Assembly (NCBI GenBank): GCA_035578155.1
Contig: JAPWDM010000011.1
Span: 20,057,375-20,121,374 of the forward strand
Reading direction: 5' to 3'
Origin: Brachynemurus nebulosus
Lineage: Eukaryota; Arthropoda; Insecta; Neuroptera; Myrmeleontidae
DNA: 64,000 nucleotides
Shown: piece after piece, positions 1-11,410 of the stretch
How positions within the stretch are numbered: position 1 is the stretch's first letter
Layout: each line of letters opens with the position of its first letter
Position numbers and translations under genes: made by a program
Notes under the pieces: model-generated
Told to the model about the DNA's origin: nothing
The model's database searches: none
Seen by the model: the letters and a program-made list of their open reading frames with translations, nothing else

Positions 1-160
1 AAAAGGCCCGATGTAAGGTTGCCGTAAAATAGATATTTCACAACCAGAACTGACGAGAGAAATGACGGGCCCCTGGGCACAACAAAATTTTCGGAGGCAA
101 GCCGCCGGGCAATTGCCTCACCTGCCCTAAGCTCACGCCGGCTCTGCATACGACAAAATA
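1..160. repeat. Fragment of a GC-rich interspersed repeat
   Basis: GC-rich patch in AT-rich surroundings, ending in a CCGGCTCTGC motif. Its segment around 68-90 (ATGACGGGCCCCTGGGCACA) recurs almost exactly in reverse orientation around 52158-52180, so this is a dispersed repeat cut by the window edge. No ORF or terminus lets me classify it. Confidence 0.4.
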
Positions 161-369
161 ATAGTTTACTATAGCAATATGTTACTTATTACATTGCACA
201 ATTTCAGAGTAAATTACATGAAAAAAAAATTAAGTAATTTTGATACAATTAACACTTAAATTACTCAATTATTAATAAATTAAATTTTAAAAATACAAAA
301 TAGTAGGTATATTGTAAAATAAGTGGGAAAAATGACTTATTTCTCACGAATATTATTTTCTAAGAGAAG

Positions 370-588
370 CTAGTCTACGATCTCTAGTTCTGAGGAGGTC
401 GTTTTCCTAGAAGGTGTTATGGATGTCCCTAGTTTTGCTTTAGAGTTCCGTGTTAGAACTCTGTACAACGGAAAGAGAGTAGGTCTATCATTGATGTTTT
501 GGCAGAAGGCTCTCCAAGATATTTTGGAGGCCTTTCTAATTTCTTTTTTATACTGGTGATCACAGTTCCACTTTTCAAGGTTGTCTTT
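370..588 (-). pseudogene. Jockey/R1-type non-LTR retrotransposon fragment (region between endonuclease and RT)
   Basis: The minus strand holds a 72-codon open stretch ending at a stop (370-372) and preceded by an in-frame TAA (589-591). It reads as the linker before the reverse transcriptase of jockey/R1-like LINE ORF2: a basic YKKEIRKA run, then the hallmark KISWRAFCQNI, then a Pro/Leu/Tyr stretch. In intact elements this links the apurinic endonuclease to the RT. More of the family pattern (a LEVLRRETR-like block) continues up to about 700 in another frame, so the copy is frameshifted. No RT catalytic motif is present nearby. The family call rests on remembered motif shape, not on a search. 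Confidence 0.55.
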
Positions 589-670
589 TTAGTCTGGTTT
601 CTTGTTTCCCTTCTTAGGACCTCCAGCCTAGGGCTCCTCTGTATTTTCCTTCGCTTTTTATTAGAGGGCA

Positions 671-766
671 GATGTCTACGTAAGAAACTAAAATAGCTTT
701 ACTGACATAAGTAATTGTCTACGTAAGTACCCAGAATAGTTTTACTGACACAAGCAATTGTAAGTT
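671..766. repeat. Short tandem duplication (~46 bp x2)
   Basis: Two adjacent units share CTACGTAAG, then a divergent stretch, then TTTTACTGACA and AAGTAATTG/AAGCAATTG. They differ at several positions, so the duplication is old. No function is apparent. Confidence 0.6.
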
Positions 767-1107
767 CTAAGTCCTCCACACATTCTTCTAGTTTCCGCGG
801 TTCCGTTGAAACCCTCCAAATATTCATTCTCCTTAGCATAGCAAGCATCCTAGTAATATATATATGACTTCCCGTCTAATACTACACACACCGACATAAT
901 TAGCGGAACATACAAAATATCAATCAAACCATTTAATTTTAAGAAACTATTAGTTTTATTTAATTATTCACATAAAATTACATGTTCACAAGTCGATATA
1001 CCTTTATTTTCCTTAGCAAAAGCAATTAACCATACGAAATGCCAAATTTTTCGAATCTTATGTCGTCTACGAATTATTTAAGTTAAAGATTATTTAACAA
1101 ATAGAAA

Positions 1108-1300
1108 ATGAAACACAGCGTTTTAATACCGCGTGCTTCCTCCCGTGCTCTTTTCAAAGCTTCCAGTCGTCTTTCTATACTCAGAATGATGTTATCTTAC
1201 AGTCTCCTGAGGAAACCTTTGCCCTTCTTTAATTACGGCAGTCTGAAGCTCGACCATATTGAGAAGAAGCGGCATTTGAGTGCGAAAGTGACAGACCTCT
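1108..1300. other. Coding-like GC-richer patch, unidentified
   Basis: This patch has balanced base composition unlike its flanks and is open from an ATG on the plus strand (1108-1410, basic and Ser/Leu-rich). The minus strand also has readable but interrupted stretches, one with an ERRLEALKRAREEARG helix-like run. I recognise no family. A decayed transposon gag-like or exon fragment on the minus strand is as likely as a plus-strand product. The plus ORF runs on into an A-rich tail, which argues against a real gene. Confidence 0.2.
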
Positions 1301-2930
1301 TAAAAAGATTTGCATCAGTAATAAATAAGAACAATTCTATGAAAAGTCAATTGATTCATTACTTCAATATTATTTTAAGTGAAAATGAAAAAAAAACAGC
1401 TAACTTTGTTTAACACTATGAGGCCCGAGCACTTTCATAGTAAATTTCCCCGGAAGCCGGCAATATTTAAAAAAAAAAAAAAAAAAAAAAAAACTTCATA
1501 TAAACAAATACATAAAATAAAATGATTCAAACACTGAATAGATTCAACAACACAGTTCCACACTACATATACACTGACATTCAAATCAATTTTATTTAAA
1601 AATATAAATTATATTTTTTATGTTTTTTTTGTCTATCTTAAAATTTTTTATACATACATAGAAACCAAGAGAATAGTGTTTGTTGGTATGTATGTATTTG
1701 TGTGAATGGGAACACATCCGTGTGAAGAAGAATGATAAACATGATAAACATCGCACACATAATAAGTGATCAACTAATCAATTAATCATTGATCGCGGTC
1801 GGCCTCTGGGGAAGTTTTGTTTGGTTTCGGATGCCGAAGCCGTGGGACTGAAAGTGTTAATAAATAGATTTTTATATTTTTCTTATGTTCCGCTAATTTT
1901 GCCGGTGTGTGTATTACAAAAGGTGTGTTCGTCACCTCTATTCCGGATTTCTAAATCCGTTGTATTAAGCAATTCAAGAAGTACACGAAAACTACTATTT
2001 ATTTTATTACTAGCACTATCAAAATATTTTCTATTTTTATTAACTGTAATTTTGTAACATTTTTCTCCATATTTAAAAAAAAGTTACGTAAAATGGAAAA
2101 GAATTAAATAATTTAATTAATTAACACGTCATTTCAAACACTCCCTAGATTTTACATGTACGAGGAATATTAATTCAATTAATAATGACGCCACATTTTA
2201 ATAATAAAGACAATAATCAAATTTCACGTTTAAATATTTAAATTTGATATAGTCACACTATAATAACATCATCAACGAGCGCAAACACCTTACTTACTGG
2301 TGAACAAGAAGAAGAACCTTCTTATAGCGGGTGTGTACACTAACTACCTTCCATTTGGCGCTGTGCTACATAGCTATAGTACCTACCTACCTACTTCATC
2401 TTGATATATACCGGCGTACGTACCTACATATGTACACACTAACTATCTAAACGACGAAAATCTCGTAGAAAAACATCTTCAGCATCTTTAACTATGTGTA
2501 CATACCTCAACTGCCCCGTCTCACCTCACCTCGAACAGGAATCGCGATCAAACTTATACCTACATACATCATTTGCACCCGTACCCGTGCTGTGTGTACC
2601 CTGTTCTGCTCTCTGTAGTATTCTATCATTCGCATTCGTTATCATCATTTTCGCTTTTTCGGCACGCTCTTCACGCTCTTTACGCTCGCATCCAATGTTT
2701 ATGTCACAATATTATGTCGGTCGCATCATTCATACAAATGTTCAGCGTACAATCGTCCAAAATGTTACTTTGTTGAAGGGTGTTTTAATCACAATCACAA
2801 TAATAATAATAATATGAACGGATTTAAGGCCGGTTTTTCAAGTTACTTGTCTGTCATGACATGAACGCCACCTACACCACTATTAGTTTTTTTACATTTT
2901 ACAGCATATACAATTACCTTATTATTTGCA
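1301..2930. other. AT-rich non-coding stretch
   Basis: It contains a poly-A run (about 1469-1492), a small CATA/TATG-rich patch (1650-1700) and a Pro/Ser-biased ATG-open stretch at 2494-2817. That last stretch ends in an (AAT)n-like tract and has no family signature. Around 2500-2700 the sequence is less AT-rich, which could be a 5' UTR or promoter-proximal region, but no element is definable. Confidence 0.3.
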
Positions 2931-2931
2931 G

Positions 2932-3052
2932 TAGTTGGAAACTGGGATTTTGAAGGCACGCGTCTGCTTGAAGGTCTTCTTAAAGGAACTATGCCGATGT
3001 ACACCTGGAACTGTTATGGTCGCCACCAAGCCCGGTTTACCTACTTAGATTG
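2932..3052 (+). CDS. Candidate internal exon of an unidentified host gene
   Basis: A 121-nt open segment has a good acceptor just before it (TTATTTGCAG, AG at 2930-2931, with a T-rich tract upstream) and a usable donor after it (TG followed by GTTAGT). The frame starting at 2934 is open across the exon and has a non-random look: GNWDFEGTRLLEG, then MPMYTWNCYGRHQARFTYLD. Composition is clearly less AT-rich than its flanks. Both flanking introns would be AT-rich. I do not recognise the protein, and a transposon-captured exon or chance open frame remains possible. RNA-seq junctions or protein homology would decide. Confidence 0.35.
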
Positions 3053-3149
3053 GTTAGTATTAATTATGCGAGCTGTATATGTAATTGTAAAAACTGTAAG
3101 GGTCCCTACTGAGATAGATTCTAAGAATTAGCTGTAAAAGACTTCCTGG

Positions 3150-4493
3150 GTCATGTTCGATTTGTGGTATAAAAGATTCTCGCGCACGTGCACTATTAAA
3201 CCGCGTAAACAAAAATTCAAATTATTTGACGTCTACTATTATGTTTGGAAACTTGTAGCCGTTACACTGAGAAAAAAATAGGTAATTTTTACGGAAATTT
3301 CTAGTAGAAAATTACGGAGCTCTCTGGTAATGCGGGCATAAGTGACAGGCAAAGGAGAAAGTACAATGAGTATATTACCAATTACCCTATGCCTCTGTAA
3401 AAATTTCGGCGCTGTACAGGAAAAAATTCTACTCTCTTACCGTATTATTTATAAGGTTTTTTTTTTTATTTATTAATAAATAATTGAATTAAACTAGTTT
3501 AAAAAGATATTGATAGAAGGGTAAGGATTAAAATCAATTTATTAATATTGAAAAAATGTTCTGTGGTTTTTTATTATTTGTGGAAAAACATTGTTGAGTC
3601 ACGTCCTGATCACCAAAATTATGTTCAATTACGTTCTGGTCACCAAAATTATGTTGTGATTTTGTAGGTTTCACTACTGTGATTGATGTTAAAATAAAAT
3701 AATAAAAAACGACAGAACATTTTTTCAATATTTGAAATGAATGTAGGAAAAACACGATGATGTATTTATTATTTGATAACAAAATAAATTGTTTATTTGA
3801 AGTTAAAATTATAATATTTGTAATTATGAAAGTAGAAAAAGCACATGTATTAATATAAAAAGCTGAATTTCCAGTTTTGGAAATTCGCTAAAAAAATGAA
3901 TGTATGCTGTTGTGTTGTATGACCGTTGACTTGGCGGTATTATTGGACTGTTGCGACCGACTGTTGTTTTCGATATCTTGTGTACAACTGAATAAGTGGT
4001 GCGGTGCTCGAACAAGGTACCGATTGACGTTGGTATCATAACTACTGCTGGTGAGTTACTCAAAATGAACTTGTGTGATGATTCAAGTGGTACTTGTGTG
4101 AGAGAGATGCTTGAAGACAGGTTTCAAAGAGAATATAGAGATAACAAATACCGTTTAAACAAAAATTAAGTGAATTTTCCTGGTATCCAATTGAAATTTT
4201 ACTAGTCCATCGAATTTTACGGAGCTATATAGGAAAAATTCTTAAACTGTACAGGAAAAATTTTCAAATAAATCTTAAAAAATAATGTTTGAAAGGCATT
4301 TATTATATATTTGCTTGACGATTTCCTACCGACTGGTCACTTGAGCCTGGTTTACTGGAGGCAGCTCCGTAATTTGGACTCTAATTTTTTCTCAGTGTAC
4401 CTATTTAAATTTTTGCTAATATGTTCGCGCGGTTTAGAAATACACATGCGCAAATGCACTGGAATTTTTTGTACCACAAATCGAACACGAGGC
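3150..4493. mobile_element. Older inverted-repeat element, split by a younger insertion
   Basis: Arms at about 3150-3208 and 4425-4493 are inverted repeats of each other (TCGATTTGTGGTA against TACCACAAATCGA, and TTAAACCGCG against CGCGGTTTA). The arms face each other across a complete TA-flanked element (3265-4397). Removing that element would leave a short hairpin MITE. No ORF belongs to the outer element. Confidence 0.6.
3265..4397. mobile_element. TA-flanked TIR element with CACTGAGAAAAA termini, copy 1
   Basis: The element begins CACTGAGAAAAAAAT and ends with the inverse ATTTTTTCTCAGTG, with TA on both sides (3263-3264 and 4398-4399) as expected for Tc1/mariner-type target duplication. 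TIR similarity extends inward to the AATTACGGAGCT blocks. The first ~250 bp and last ~250 bp are closely matched by a second copy at 58509-59472, while the middles differ. Short open frames inside, on the minus strand, show no transposase signature, so it is non-autonomous. The TA dinucleotide does not exclude other TA-targeting superfamilies. Confidence 0.8.
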
Positions 4494-4497
4494 TGAT

Positions 4498-5188
4498 GGT
4501 ATTTGCAAAAACTAAAAATCGTAAAAAAATTAAATATTGTCCCGGTTATAAATTTGAAAAAAAAATACAAATCGGCCAAACTAACTAAAATTGGTAAAAA
4601 TTCATCAAACAAATACAATAAATGAAACAGTTATTTTTATATTAGAGTAACTATGTATAATAATTTAAAATTATAATAGGGTCTAATTTTACTTTCCTTT
4701 ACTAATGATGTCATACCTTTTCTTAATTGATTTGGTCTATAGGTTTTTGTATTTTTTTTTACAAAAATTCGAATTCTGTACAAGTGTACAACATGCAACA
4801 CAATAAAAAAATAAAAAAATTATGCCACCTTAGACTCAACAATCAAATTGGGATTAGTTTTACTATTATAAAACGTTCTAACTTATATAACACGATTTAT
4901 GTTATAACAATGAGAATGAAGTACAGATTGAACGAAAATTATCAGGGCTGAATGTTCTTATATAAGTACAATTCCGCTGGTACATAAAGAGAAATGACAA
5001 ATTTATTGTTGATTAAAATATTATTAATGATCAAGATATTATTAATCAATATTTACTTATTATTTTATTGTTAAGGCTTACGTTAAAGGGGATTTCTTGG
5101 AAATTTTTAAAATTATTGAATTTTAGAAACTAAAGAATTAATTGATAAGTAAATCTACGAGTACATATTATGTGAAAAATATATTACA
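4498..5188. other. AT-rich stretch, nothing recognised
   Basis: Poly-A/T-rich DNA with only short chance frames. No repeat termini or coding signature are visible. Confidence 0.4.
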
Positions 5189-5815
5189 ACTAGCTGTACC
5201 AGCGAGGCATTGTTATAAACTCAATGAGAAGTATATAAGTGTAATAATTATATAGAGAACTTGTATAGAACGATAATTTTTGAGTAATGCATGTACATGC
5301 TCAAAATGGTTTTTGTATTTTCCCGAGGGAAGAAAACATTTTCCCGTAATAAAAAGTATTCTAAGTGTTGATGCAGGTAATAAGTTATCACCACACCAAA
5401 TTTCATCAAAAACCGTTCAATAGTTTTTGCGTAATGCGTGCACATACGTAAAATAGGTTTTCTATTTTCCCGTGGGAATGAGACATTTTCCCGGAACAAA
5501 GAGTATCTTGGATGTTGATTCAGGTAATAAGTTATCACCACACTAATTTTAATCAAAATCTGTTCAATAGTTTTTGCGTAATGTGTGAACATGTGCAGAA
5601 TGATTTTTCTATTTTCCCGTGGAAATGAGAGATTTTCCCGAAATAAAAAGTATCCTAGATGTTGACACAGGTAATAAGTTATCATCAGATCAAATTTCAT
5701 TGAATTCCGTCCAATAGCTTTTATGTGATGCGTGAACAGACAGACAAAAATTTTAAAAATCGCTGTTTTTTTATCTACATCGATAAATACTATTTACAGT
5801 ACCAGTACAATTTTC
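5189..5815 (-). repeat. Interspersed repeat with ~140-bp internal tandem units, copy 1
   Basis: It starts ACTAGCTGTACCAGCGAGG and ends near ACATCGATAAATACTATTTACAGTACCA. Between these are about three tandem units of 135-140 bp. Each carries TTTTCCCG...GAATGAGA, ATTTTCCCGGAA, TAAAAAGTAT, AGGTAATAAGTTATCA, and TTTTTGCGTAATGCGTG. The copy at 31876-32370 has the same start and end but only one unit. Such cassettes are common in insect genomes. An apparent minus-strand frame across the units (5248-5700) is an effect of repeats lacking stops. Confidence 0.75.
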
Positions 5816-8800
5816 AGAAAATATTCCATATACAGAAATGTTCTTTTTACAGTTTTATTATATGTATAGATTTTTGCATCTAAATTGAATACATATTCAT
5901 AAAAATTTTGTTAAAAATTAGGTAGGTACTTTGAAGTCTAAAAATAATTCAAAATATTCAAAGAAACTAACCATAATATTTAGACGATGTCCATATTTAA
6001 AATATCAAATTGTAAGTGTTTTAGTGTCAATGGTACATTCAAGTACCATTGGTTAATATATGGTTAATATATTCAAGTAAATATCACTATTTCTTTCTGG
6101 TAAACATAAATAGCCAAAGATAAAAATAATGATCTTTTTCGAACTCGAGAATTATTCCGATTAAATATTCAAACATTTTGTAATATTTGGGATCATTTCT
6201 TTTGTGATAATTGCCAAACTATAATCAAGCCAAAATGTATTGCTTAACAAAGCAGCTATTGCAAGAGTCTCAATATTATTACCGAATAGAATAAATAATA
6301 CATTTAGCCAGCAATTTAATAACACCATAAACATTCTATCATAAAAATCAGTAACTACAGTTATCAACTACTCAAAGAATATCATATTACATAAATTTAC
6401 AACCCGCTTCCAGAATTTCTTTCTATGAATTAAATAAATATTAATTTATTGTTCGCTTCTGAAGAAAGGGTGATCAGTTATAGGCAGCTACCTATTCAAC
6501 TTTGTACACTTTTCCAATTACTCAGATTAAAATTAATCTACGCCTACAGATATCCAGCTTACGTTTACGTTTTGACATTTTTCCATTTCCATTCAGGAGC
6601 TCAGCATTTAATTAATTTCTGTTTTGAAAGAAAATAAGAAGAAATATTAACAGTTTAGCAAATTTATCTGAAAAGAAAAAGCTAGACAATTTTCATTTAT
6701 TTCCATGTTGTGAATGAAAAGAAAATATGATTACTCGAAAAATTTTTCTTCTATATCCTGTTTGTTCACTGATTCATTCATTTATTTCCATCCATATATA
6801 TACGTACCTCCCTCCATTCTTGCAGAAGATAAACAACAACAAAAAATTGAAAGGATTTTTCAACTTTTCATGAATAAGATTTATCTCAATATAATTATTT
6901 ATAAAATGATGCAACATTTATAATATATACGTACATATATGTATGTACATTAGAAGCAACAAAGAAAGACAAACGAGTGACACAACGCACGATGTGACAC
7001 GGTGACACACGACACACAAGCAACAGTTCAATGTCTGCACACACTAATACATGGTGGTCGTGTCGTGTTTAAGTGTAGACTTGAATAAACAAAAACAAAA
7101 CACAGGCAAGCCGTAAAATGTAAACAGAAATTTTTCAGGATGAAATAAATGAAAAATACTTGACGTAATCTGTAAAGATGACAGAGTAATCCTCCCTGAT
7201 TAAACTGTGCGATGATATACGGGATGCGCGCAGAGCGAGTGCATGGAATGAGACATGGTCAAATATATTTACTCCTCTGTATATGATAAAAGTTGGCAAT
7301 GGATGGTAAAAAGAATATTCGGAATGAGTGAAATGAGATTGCGAGGCTATGTGAACTGCACCAAGTTGACGATGTTATGTAAAAATAAATTCAACATTGG
7401 ATGAAACTTATAGTTCTATTTGAACTTTTTTAAATCATTTTTGATTACTTTTTAAATTAAAATAAATTATATGCAATTGGATGTCGCTCAGTCGCTGCAC
7501 TCGAAAGTTTAAATTGAAAATAAATGAAAAAATTATTTTAAATTTATTCTTAAACATTAAAGTATCTTTTTAGGAGTTTACATAAGATACGAATATTTGC
7601 CTGTGGATAAGAATTTTCCATCAAGCTCTTTCAATTTTAAAAATCAAAGTTCTGTTAAACTAATATTTTTCATATTCTACCTATATGGAATAACTTGTTG
7701 ATAGACCCAATATTCCAATTCTAAAACGTACTTGACACGATCTATAACAAGTTATTACTTAAGCTGGAATACTTCCATATCTTATACAACTTACGTACTA
7801 CAACACTTGAGGCTGTTATTATAATTTTTTTAGGTTAAATTATTTTATTATAAATAAAATTTTCCTTCTCCAACGAACACCGTGTAATCCTCTTTAAAGA
7901 AGCAGAATTGTTAAGATATTACTTTTTGACCAATTCCTTGGGTTTTTGTCAATTTTACGGGGAAAGTTGTTCGGCACAAAATTGATGCTCGTTTGAGATG
8001 GAAAATTTCATATTTTATTAATGATATCTAAACTAACAATTTTATGAAAAGAAAAAAAAACTTCGGAATTTTTTTCCAGATTTTTCAGTAAATATCGACT
8101 TGGTTACTCACCTAAAAAATTTCTTCCAATCCCAGAGGAACACTAGCTTTTGAAGAGTAAGTAATTTAAATAAAAATATTTAAAGCGTAATCCAGTGAAC
8201 ATCAAGAAGGAAGTCGAAATTTCAAACGTGCACAGAGGCATATTCTTGCCTATGTTCACATAACCTAAGGTTAGAAGAATGTGACCTTAGCGTCTATAAA
8301 ATGACTTTAATCTTCGAATTTCTCCACATAATAGTTCCGTGGCTAGATTTTCTTGTTCGTAAAACTTTCCTATAAACAAAAATATGTACTTAATTTTTCC
8401 ACTAATATTCAGCGGAAAGTTCGATATTCTAACACCGACTCAATTTTATTGCAAAAACAAAACACAAAACAGACGAGTTAACCCATCCAATAAAATAAAA
8501 AAAGGGTGGCATAAGTGCCTCTGCCAATTGCTCCACTCACTGCCATCTCAAATAAATGGGCCTATACGTCACATGTATAGACACGAAAGATGAGTACATA
8601 CACATATTTCTAAATTTATCTTCAATAATGAAACAACTGTAATTTTTACTTAAATAATGTGACAACGTGATACTTTCTGAACAGCTAAAAACTAGCGTCA
8701 CTACCAGTAGTTAGTCCCTGAGCCAAAGCTATCAAGCAAAACGATTTTTGAATTAAGGAATAAATGGGTCAAGTGTTAACAATTTCTGCTATTCTGCGCC

Positions 8801-10338
8801 TAACAAACTTTAAATTGGCATTTATAAAGTTATTGAACTTATATCAGCAATGTTTTTCTTGTGCATACACAAGAAAATATAAAACATTTGACAAATCACA
8901 TCAGTTGTGCTGTTCTATACGTCAAATAAACAAGTGAAGTCATATTTTGAAACAAAAAAAAGTCAACAACAAATTGCTCCATCTTCTTACGTTCCTTTCA
9001 TTCGCATTCTACATAAAACAATTCATTAAATTTGACTAGAAAATTTTTCAGTTCACTTAAATTTTTATTTCTTATATCTCTGGTTTTTTATTTTATTGGT
9101 AATAAGTAGTTTAGTTATTTAGTTAAAATATTAGCTTAGATAGAGTTATTAAACAAGTTATAGTTGTAAGACATCAAGTGAAACCTGATTAACTGCGACA
9201 CTACGCTGTACCATGTCCACAATTTCATATAAAGTGCATTATTAGTTGTCAAAATAGTGTATCAACTGGTTATTACGTCATAATCCAACATCACCATCAT
9301 CGTTTTAAAAAATATACATATATAGTTATACATATAATTTTATTAAAAAATATGTTTTTTATTGTGAAGATATCTTGTACCAAAAGAAATATATATGTAG
9401 TTCAAGTGAAAAGATAGGACTAATTCCGAAAAATGCTTATTCTAAATCTGTATGTTCTTCTTTAATATAATCTTTCTCGAATACAATGCACTTTTTACAA
9501 TCCGTTTGGGAATACGGTAGAAAGTATTTGACTTTCACGAATTTTCCCACCACAGACCACCATTCGACTAAAAATTACGTCAGAAAAGCCAGAAAGGGCA
9601 ACATTTGGGCTGTATGGAAGGTACTGAATTTCTTAGCCAAGAATTTGTAAAATATTTAAACGACATGGAACGCATCGGATTCTTTTTCTTGAAGTGGATT
9701 TATACATCAAAATATGTCAAAATTTGTTTACATAGGTAATTGTTCAAAAACTTATCCATATTTTTAATTTTTGCTGTTATCTACACTGCAATAAAATTAA
9801 AAAAAAAAAGAAAATTTAGTAAAATTCACGTTTTTGCCAAAGCATTAATTCAGTCAAATTCAAACGTACTTATCGAATAAATTTGAAATGTATAATTTCG
9901 GTTAACTTTAAGTGTTTCATTAAATAAAAATGATAAATTACATTTTTTTTCGGTATTAATTTTATAATTACATTTTTCTTGTCAACTCACAAGTGGCACT
10001 TCGTTATGCCAAACTTCACAAACTACAAACATATACACACAATAAGTAACAAAAACTCATTATAATAATTTATTTAAACACCATTAAAACATTTGAACAG
10101 TAACAGTTACGAAATGGTTCCATTAACAATTTTTAGAAATGAGTAAGTGGAAAAAAGTTGAAAAATAATTAAAAATTAATGATTTTTCAACTTTAAATGA
10201 CAGTTGTTGTTCTTAAAGCTAACAGAAAATAAATAATTTGCAATTAAGAAACACGTAACATGTAGCAAGATGTGTTAAATAGAATAATCTATTGTATTAT
10301 TCAAAGTAAGTAGTACATAATATCCATCTTTATGTATG
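5816..10338. other. Long AT-rich stretch with no supportable gene
   Basis: Only short chance frames are present. A short duplicated GGTTAATATA block sits near 6050-6080. At 9547-9612 there is a weak exon-like segment (acceptor TTTTCCCACCACAG, donor AAGGTACTG), open in two frames with no recognisable product. CACACGACACAC-rich sequence at 6980-7080 is simple-sequence-like. Confidence 0.35.
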
Positions 10339-10340
10339 TA

Positions 10341-11408
10341 CACAGTGAAAAAATTTGTGTTCTACGTAAAAAGAAACAACTAGTGGTTAAAATTTTTGTG
10401 TTAAATAAGTAACTCAACCCTGTGTTAATGTAACATTTAGTGTTTGTGTTAAATGAAAATATTAACAAAAATTTTGATTTAACAGAATTAAAATGTTTAT
10501 CTGTTTTAAACAACACACAAATAACATAATGTTTATGTAAAATGCGAAAGAATGTCATAAATACATTTATATGTGTATTTACAACACCAAAAAACTGGTT
10601 TCGCTCGCATCTTTTGCTTTAGTTATAAAAGCGGGGGTAGTGGTAACTGATACCATCGGTAGCATCATTGCCATAATCATTGGAGTACATATTGCACATT
10701 GTGTGACGTGCGTTCAACAGAAACATATCTATGTATAGAAGCAGACGGAATATTTCAGTATCAAAAACGTATTCCTAAGGTTAAATTGGTTTTAATTATT
10801 TAGATATTAAATATTGATAAGTTAATTAAAAATATTATAGATTGAATTTTTTTCTTTGTTTGTAGAATTTACTTCAATTAATTAAAAAATTATCGAATAT
10901 TCGGCGTTCCAGCACACATTCAAAGGGCAAAGAAGATCAGGTAAAGAAGGAAGAGTAGTCATTCTATTTTGCTTTCCACGTTCAGTTTGACAACGATCTT
11001 CCCAATTTTTGGTCATTGCTTCAACATTATTTTCATCAGAGCACAACTTTGTAGAAATATTAAATAAAAAAGTTTAAGTACTGAAAAATTAATTTTTACT
11101 ATTTCCATTCATTTATATAATAAATAAATAAAAAAAAAAAAAATACATACTAACTTAAAAAAATTATACACCAACACATTTACTGAGTAAACTTTTACAT
11201 TCTAAATCAGTTAATTTTACTCATAATTGTGGTAAAATTATAACTAAGTAATTGTGTAAAATTAACACAAAGTGTATGTCCTGTTGTGTGTTAAATCATT
11301 GACACAAATCTTGTCTAAAGATTTGACACATATGCTTTGTGTTAAAATTGAGTGGACCGTTCTGGGCATGTGAAATGTGTTAATTTTAACACAAATTTTT
11401 TCACTGTG
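10341..11408. mobile_element. TA-flanked TIR element with CACAGTGAAAAAATTTGTGTT termini
   Basis: Left end CACAGTGAAAAAATTTGTG (TA at 10339-10340). The right end is its inverse, CACAAATTTTTTCACTGTG (TA at 11409-11410). TIRs match for over 20 bp. Subterminal regions are dense in GTGTTAA/TTAACAC motifs in both orientations, as often seen at transposase-binding ends. The size is about 1.07 kb and no transposase is encoded. The termini resemble the CACTGAGAAAAA family elsewhere in the window (terminal CA, then an A-run), suggesting related elements. An apparent coding relic sits inside on the minus strand. Confidence 0.8.
10882..11064 (-). pseudogene. Coding-like segment carried inside the TIR element
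   Basis: One minus-strand frame is open for about 60 codons and ends in TAA at 10882-10884. It contains KLCSDENNVEAMTKNWEDR, then RMTTLPSLPDLL and CPLNVCWN. Composition is higher in G+C and the mix of Trp, Cys, Asp and Glu looks protein-like, unlike the AT-rich flanks. It may be a relic of the element's own ORF or a captured exon. I cannot name the family. The open length is short enough that chance cannot be excluded. Confidence 0.3.
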
Positions 11409-11410
11409 TA

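Noticed and set aside
5248..5700. 150-codon minus-strand frame with three repeated blocks
   Set aside because: It coincides with the tandem units of a dispersed repeat. The other copy at 32.1 kb does not keep the frame, so it is not a repeat protein.
9547..9612. Short exon-like segment with acceptor TTTTCCCACCACAG and donor AAGGTACTG
   Set aside because: Open in two frames, only 66 nt, unrecognised in both and with a weak donor. Not better than chance without RNA evidence.
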